DNA from: Rhizophlyctis rosea
Taxonomy: Eukaryota > Chytridiomycota > Chytridiomycetes > Rhizophlyctidales > Rhizophlyctidaceae
DNA: 64,000 nt
Reading direction: 5' to 3'
Assembly (NCBI GenBank): GCA_027596075.1
Contig: JADGJC010000018.1
Span: 124,001 to 188,000 of the forward strand
Part shown: piece after piece, positions 63,010 to 64,000 of the stretch
How positions within the stretch are numbered: the first letter of the stretch is position 1
How the letters are laid out: the number at the start of each line of letters is the position of its first letter
Notes under the pieces: model-generated
The model's database searches: none
Told to the model about the DNA's origin: nothing
Seen by the model: only the letters and a program-made list of their open reading frames with translations
Translations under genes and position numbers: made by a program

Positions 63010-64000
63010 TCATCCACGAGCCGCATCTGGGTTCCCTCCAACAGCCGGTTTCGTCAAAAGATCCTCCAATGATTTATGCCGCGAAAGCTCAGATAGCACC
63101 GATTCATCCACCGGAAGAACTGACTTTCTCCGGAATCGTTGGGGTGTTGGTCTATCCTCAAATTGTTGCTAAACGCGATTGATACGTCAGTTTTATAGCG
63201 TGATCATCAAGCACGTTAGAGTGACATACCAGCTCTTTCTCCAGGCTATCATCCTCTGCTGGATCTGCCTTTACGGGCGTCTCATCCAATAATGGCTCTG
63301 ACGTCAATGCAGTTGCTGCGAAGAACTGTCAGCTCATTTGATTTGCCAAATTTTCGTCAAGTCACTTACTGGTTGCTGCTGCTGGTATCGTCACCGAAGG
63401 CACAACCACGTGCGCAGAAGGTGTTGCTGCAAGGACCTTCCCTGCATTTGCTGCCGCCACTGACTCCAGCCTGGTCCACGTCTCCTCCCTGTCCTTCTGC
63501 TTCTTGCGTTCCCTGCACCAGACCACATGTCAACAAGATCTTCATACTTTCTTGAAATTGTTCCAGTCATTGACTTACAACTGTCGGTTCTGCTTGTACT
63601 TGACAGTGCACTCATCGAACAACTTTGGACTGATCTCCATGAAAAGTTTGAGTGCATTGTACACCAGTCCGTGTATCGTCCTGTCCGAAAAACATCAGAA
63701 GAGCTTGCAAGGTAATCCGATTTCAATTTACCTTACCGGTTCCAGTGCGTTTTGGAGTTCCGATACAGCGAGGAGAACATGATGGGCAGGATGACGCCCG
63801 CATTATCACCAATCAAGTTGATGATGTAGTCATTGTTCCAGTAGTACAGAGCGCGCTCAGCGACCTACAAAATTGACCGTCAGAAATTTCCTCAATCGCT
63901 CGAAAGAGTGGGCAACATGCCTGGAAATGCGGACTAGAAACGCATCGAGCGATCTGTTGGAACAGGGGAACTTGAATCTTCACAAACTCCTGTGGCTCGA
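63010..64000 (-). CDS. RTS1: PP2A regulatory subunit B', B56/RTS1 family (5' end beyond the window)
   Basis: Targeting subunit of protein phosphatase 2A. The window holds the C-terminal part. From the right edge it reads [16 protein letters not shown], then [27 protein letters not shown] and [17 protein letters not shown], then [19 protein letters not shown] and [11 protein letters not shown], the strongly conserved HEAT-like core of B56 proteins. A helical tail with [19 protein letters not shown] follows, then a Ser/Thr/Pro-rich, acidic C-terminus including [20 protein letters not shown] and [20 protein letters not shown]. Stop TGA 63010-63012. Introns lie near 63170-63230, 63300-63370, 63515-63577, 63675-63733 and 63866-63918. 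Yeast has one B56 gene, RTS1; the symbol is given on that basis. Confidence 0.93.

Overview
The window is nuclear DNA of a fungus, read as a eukaryote because nearly every gene is interrupted by short introns (mostly about 50-90 nt, GT..AG, often with a CTAAC/CTGAC-like branch site). The gene set is fungal: TIM21, FES1, squalene synthase, type I metacaspase, a two-finger GATA factor, septin, a hybrid histidine kinase, a UFO1-like F-box protein and FSH serine hydrolase. A CHD remodeller whose C-terminal modules look like the animal CHD6-9/kismet group, a TMEM16 protein, the intron density and moderate GC content fit an early-diverging lineage, probably a chytrid. That placement is inference. 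No virus, plasmid, CRISPR, intact transposon, rRNA or tRNA gene was found.

Layout. 0-10 kb: 5' part of a mitochondrial carrier (-), TIM21 (+), kelch-repeat protein (-), Rho GTPase (-), FES1 (+), and an unresolved gene (-). 9.4-20 kb: a membrane-anchored PDI-like protein with two thioredoxin domains (+), GATA factor (-), secreted GPI-anchored GH26 glycosidase (-), a small unknown protein (+), metacaspase (+). 20-30.6 kb: TCTP (-), squalene synthase (-), MTA phosphorylase (+), a spacer with a diverged tandem duplication, a doubtful membrane protein (-), tRNA pseudouridine synthase DEG1/PUS3 (+), diacylglycerol kinase-like lipid kinase (-). 31.8-45.5 kb: F-box/LRR protein (-), FSH hydrolase (+), SAM methyltransferase (-), TMEM16/anoctamin (+), SMC6 (+). 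45.7-64 kb: a 7.4-kb CHD remodeller (-), UFO1-like F-box/WD40/UIM protein (-), septin (+), hybrid histidine kinase (-), small membrane protein (+), and the 3' part of PP2A B56/RTS1 (-, continuing beyond the right end).

Genes are packed as independent units, with several divergent pairs sharing 100-500 bp promoters (ERG9/MTAP, F-box/FSH, methyltransferase/TMEM16) and tight convergent pairs (PUS3/DGK, SMC6/CHD). Themes recur (protein quality control: FES1, PDI, UFO1-like; mitochondria: carrier, TIM21; genome maintenance: SMC6, CHD), but nothing in the sequence shows co-regulation or a gene cluster.

Splice sites were assigned by eye from frame continuity and family conservation, so gene ends are firmer than internal exon borders. 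The most notable points are consecutive microexons in the carrier gene, a 15-nt microexon and a stop-only last exon in TCTP, a probable GC-AG intron splitting the active-site motif of the FSH hydrolase, a Rho GTPase with altered P-loop and longer switch II, two in-frame starts in PUS3 suggesting dual targeting, and the UFO1-like and CHD6-9-like architectures. No convincing new multi-gene system was seen.
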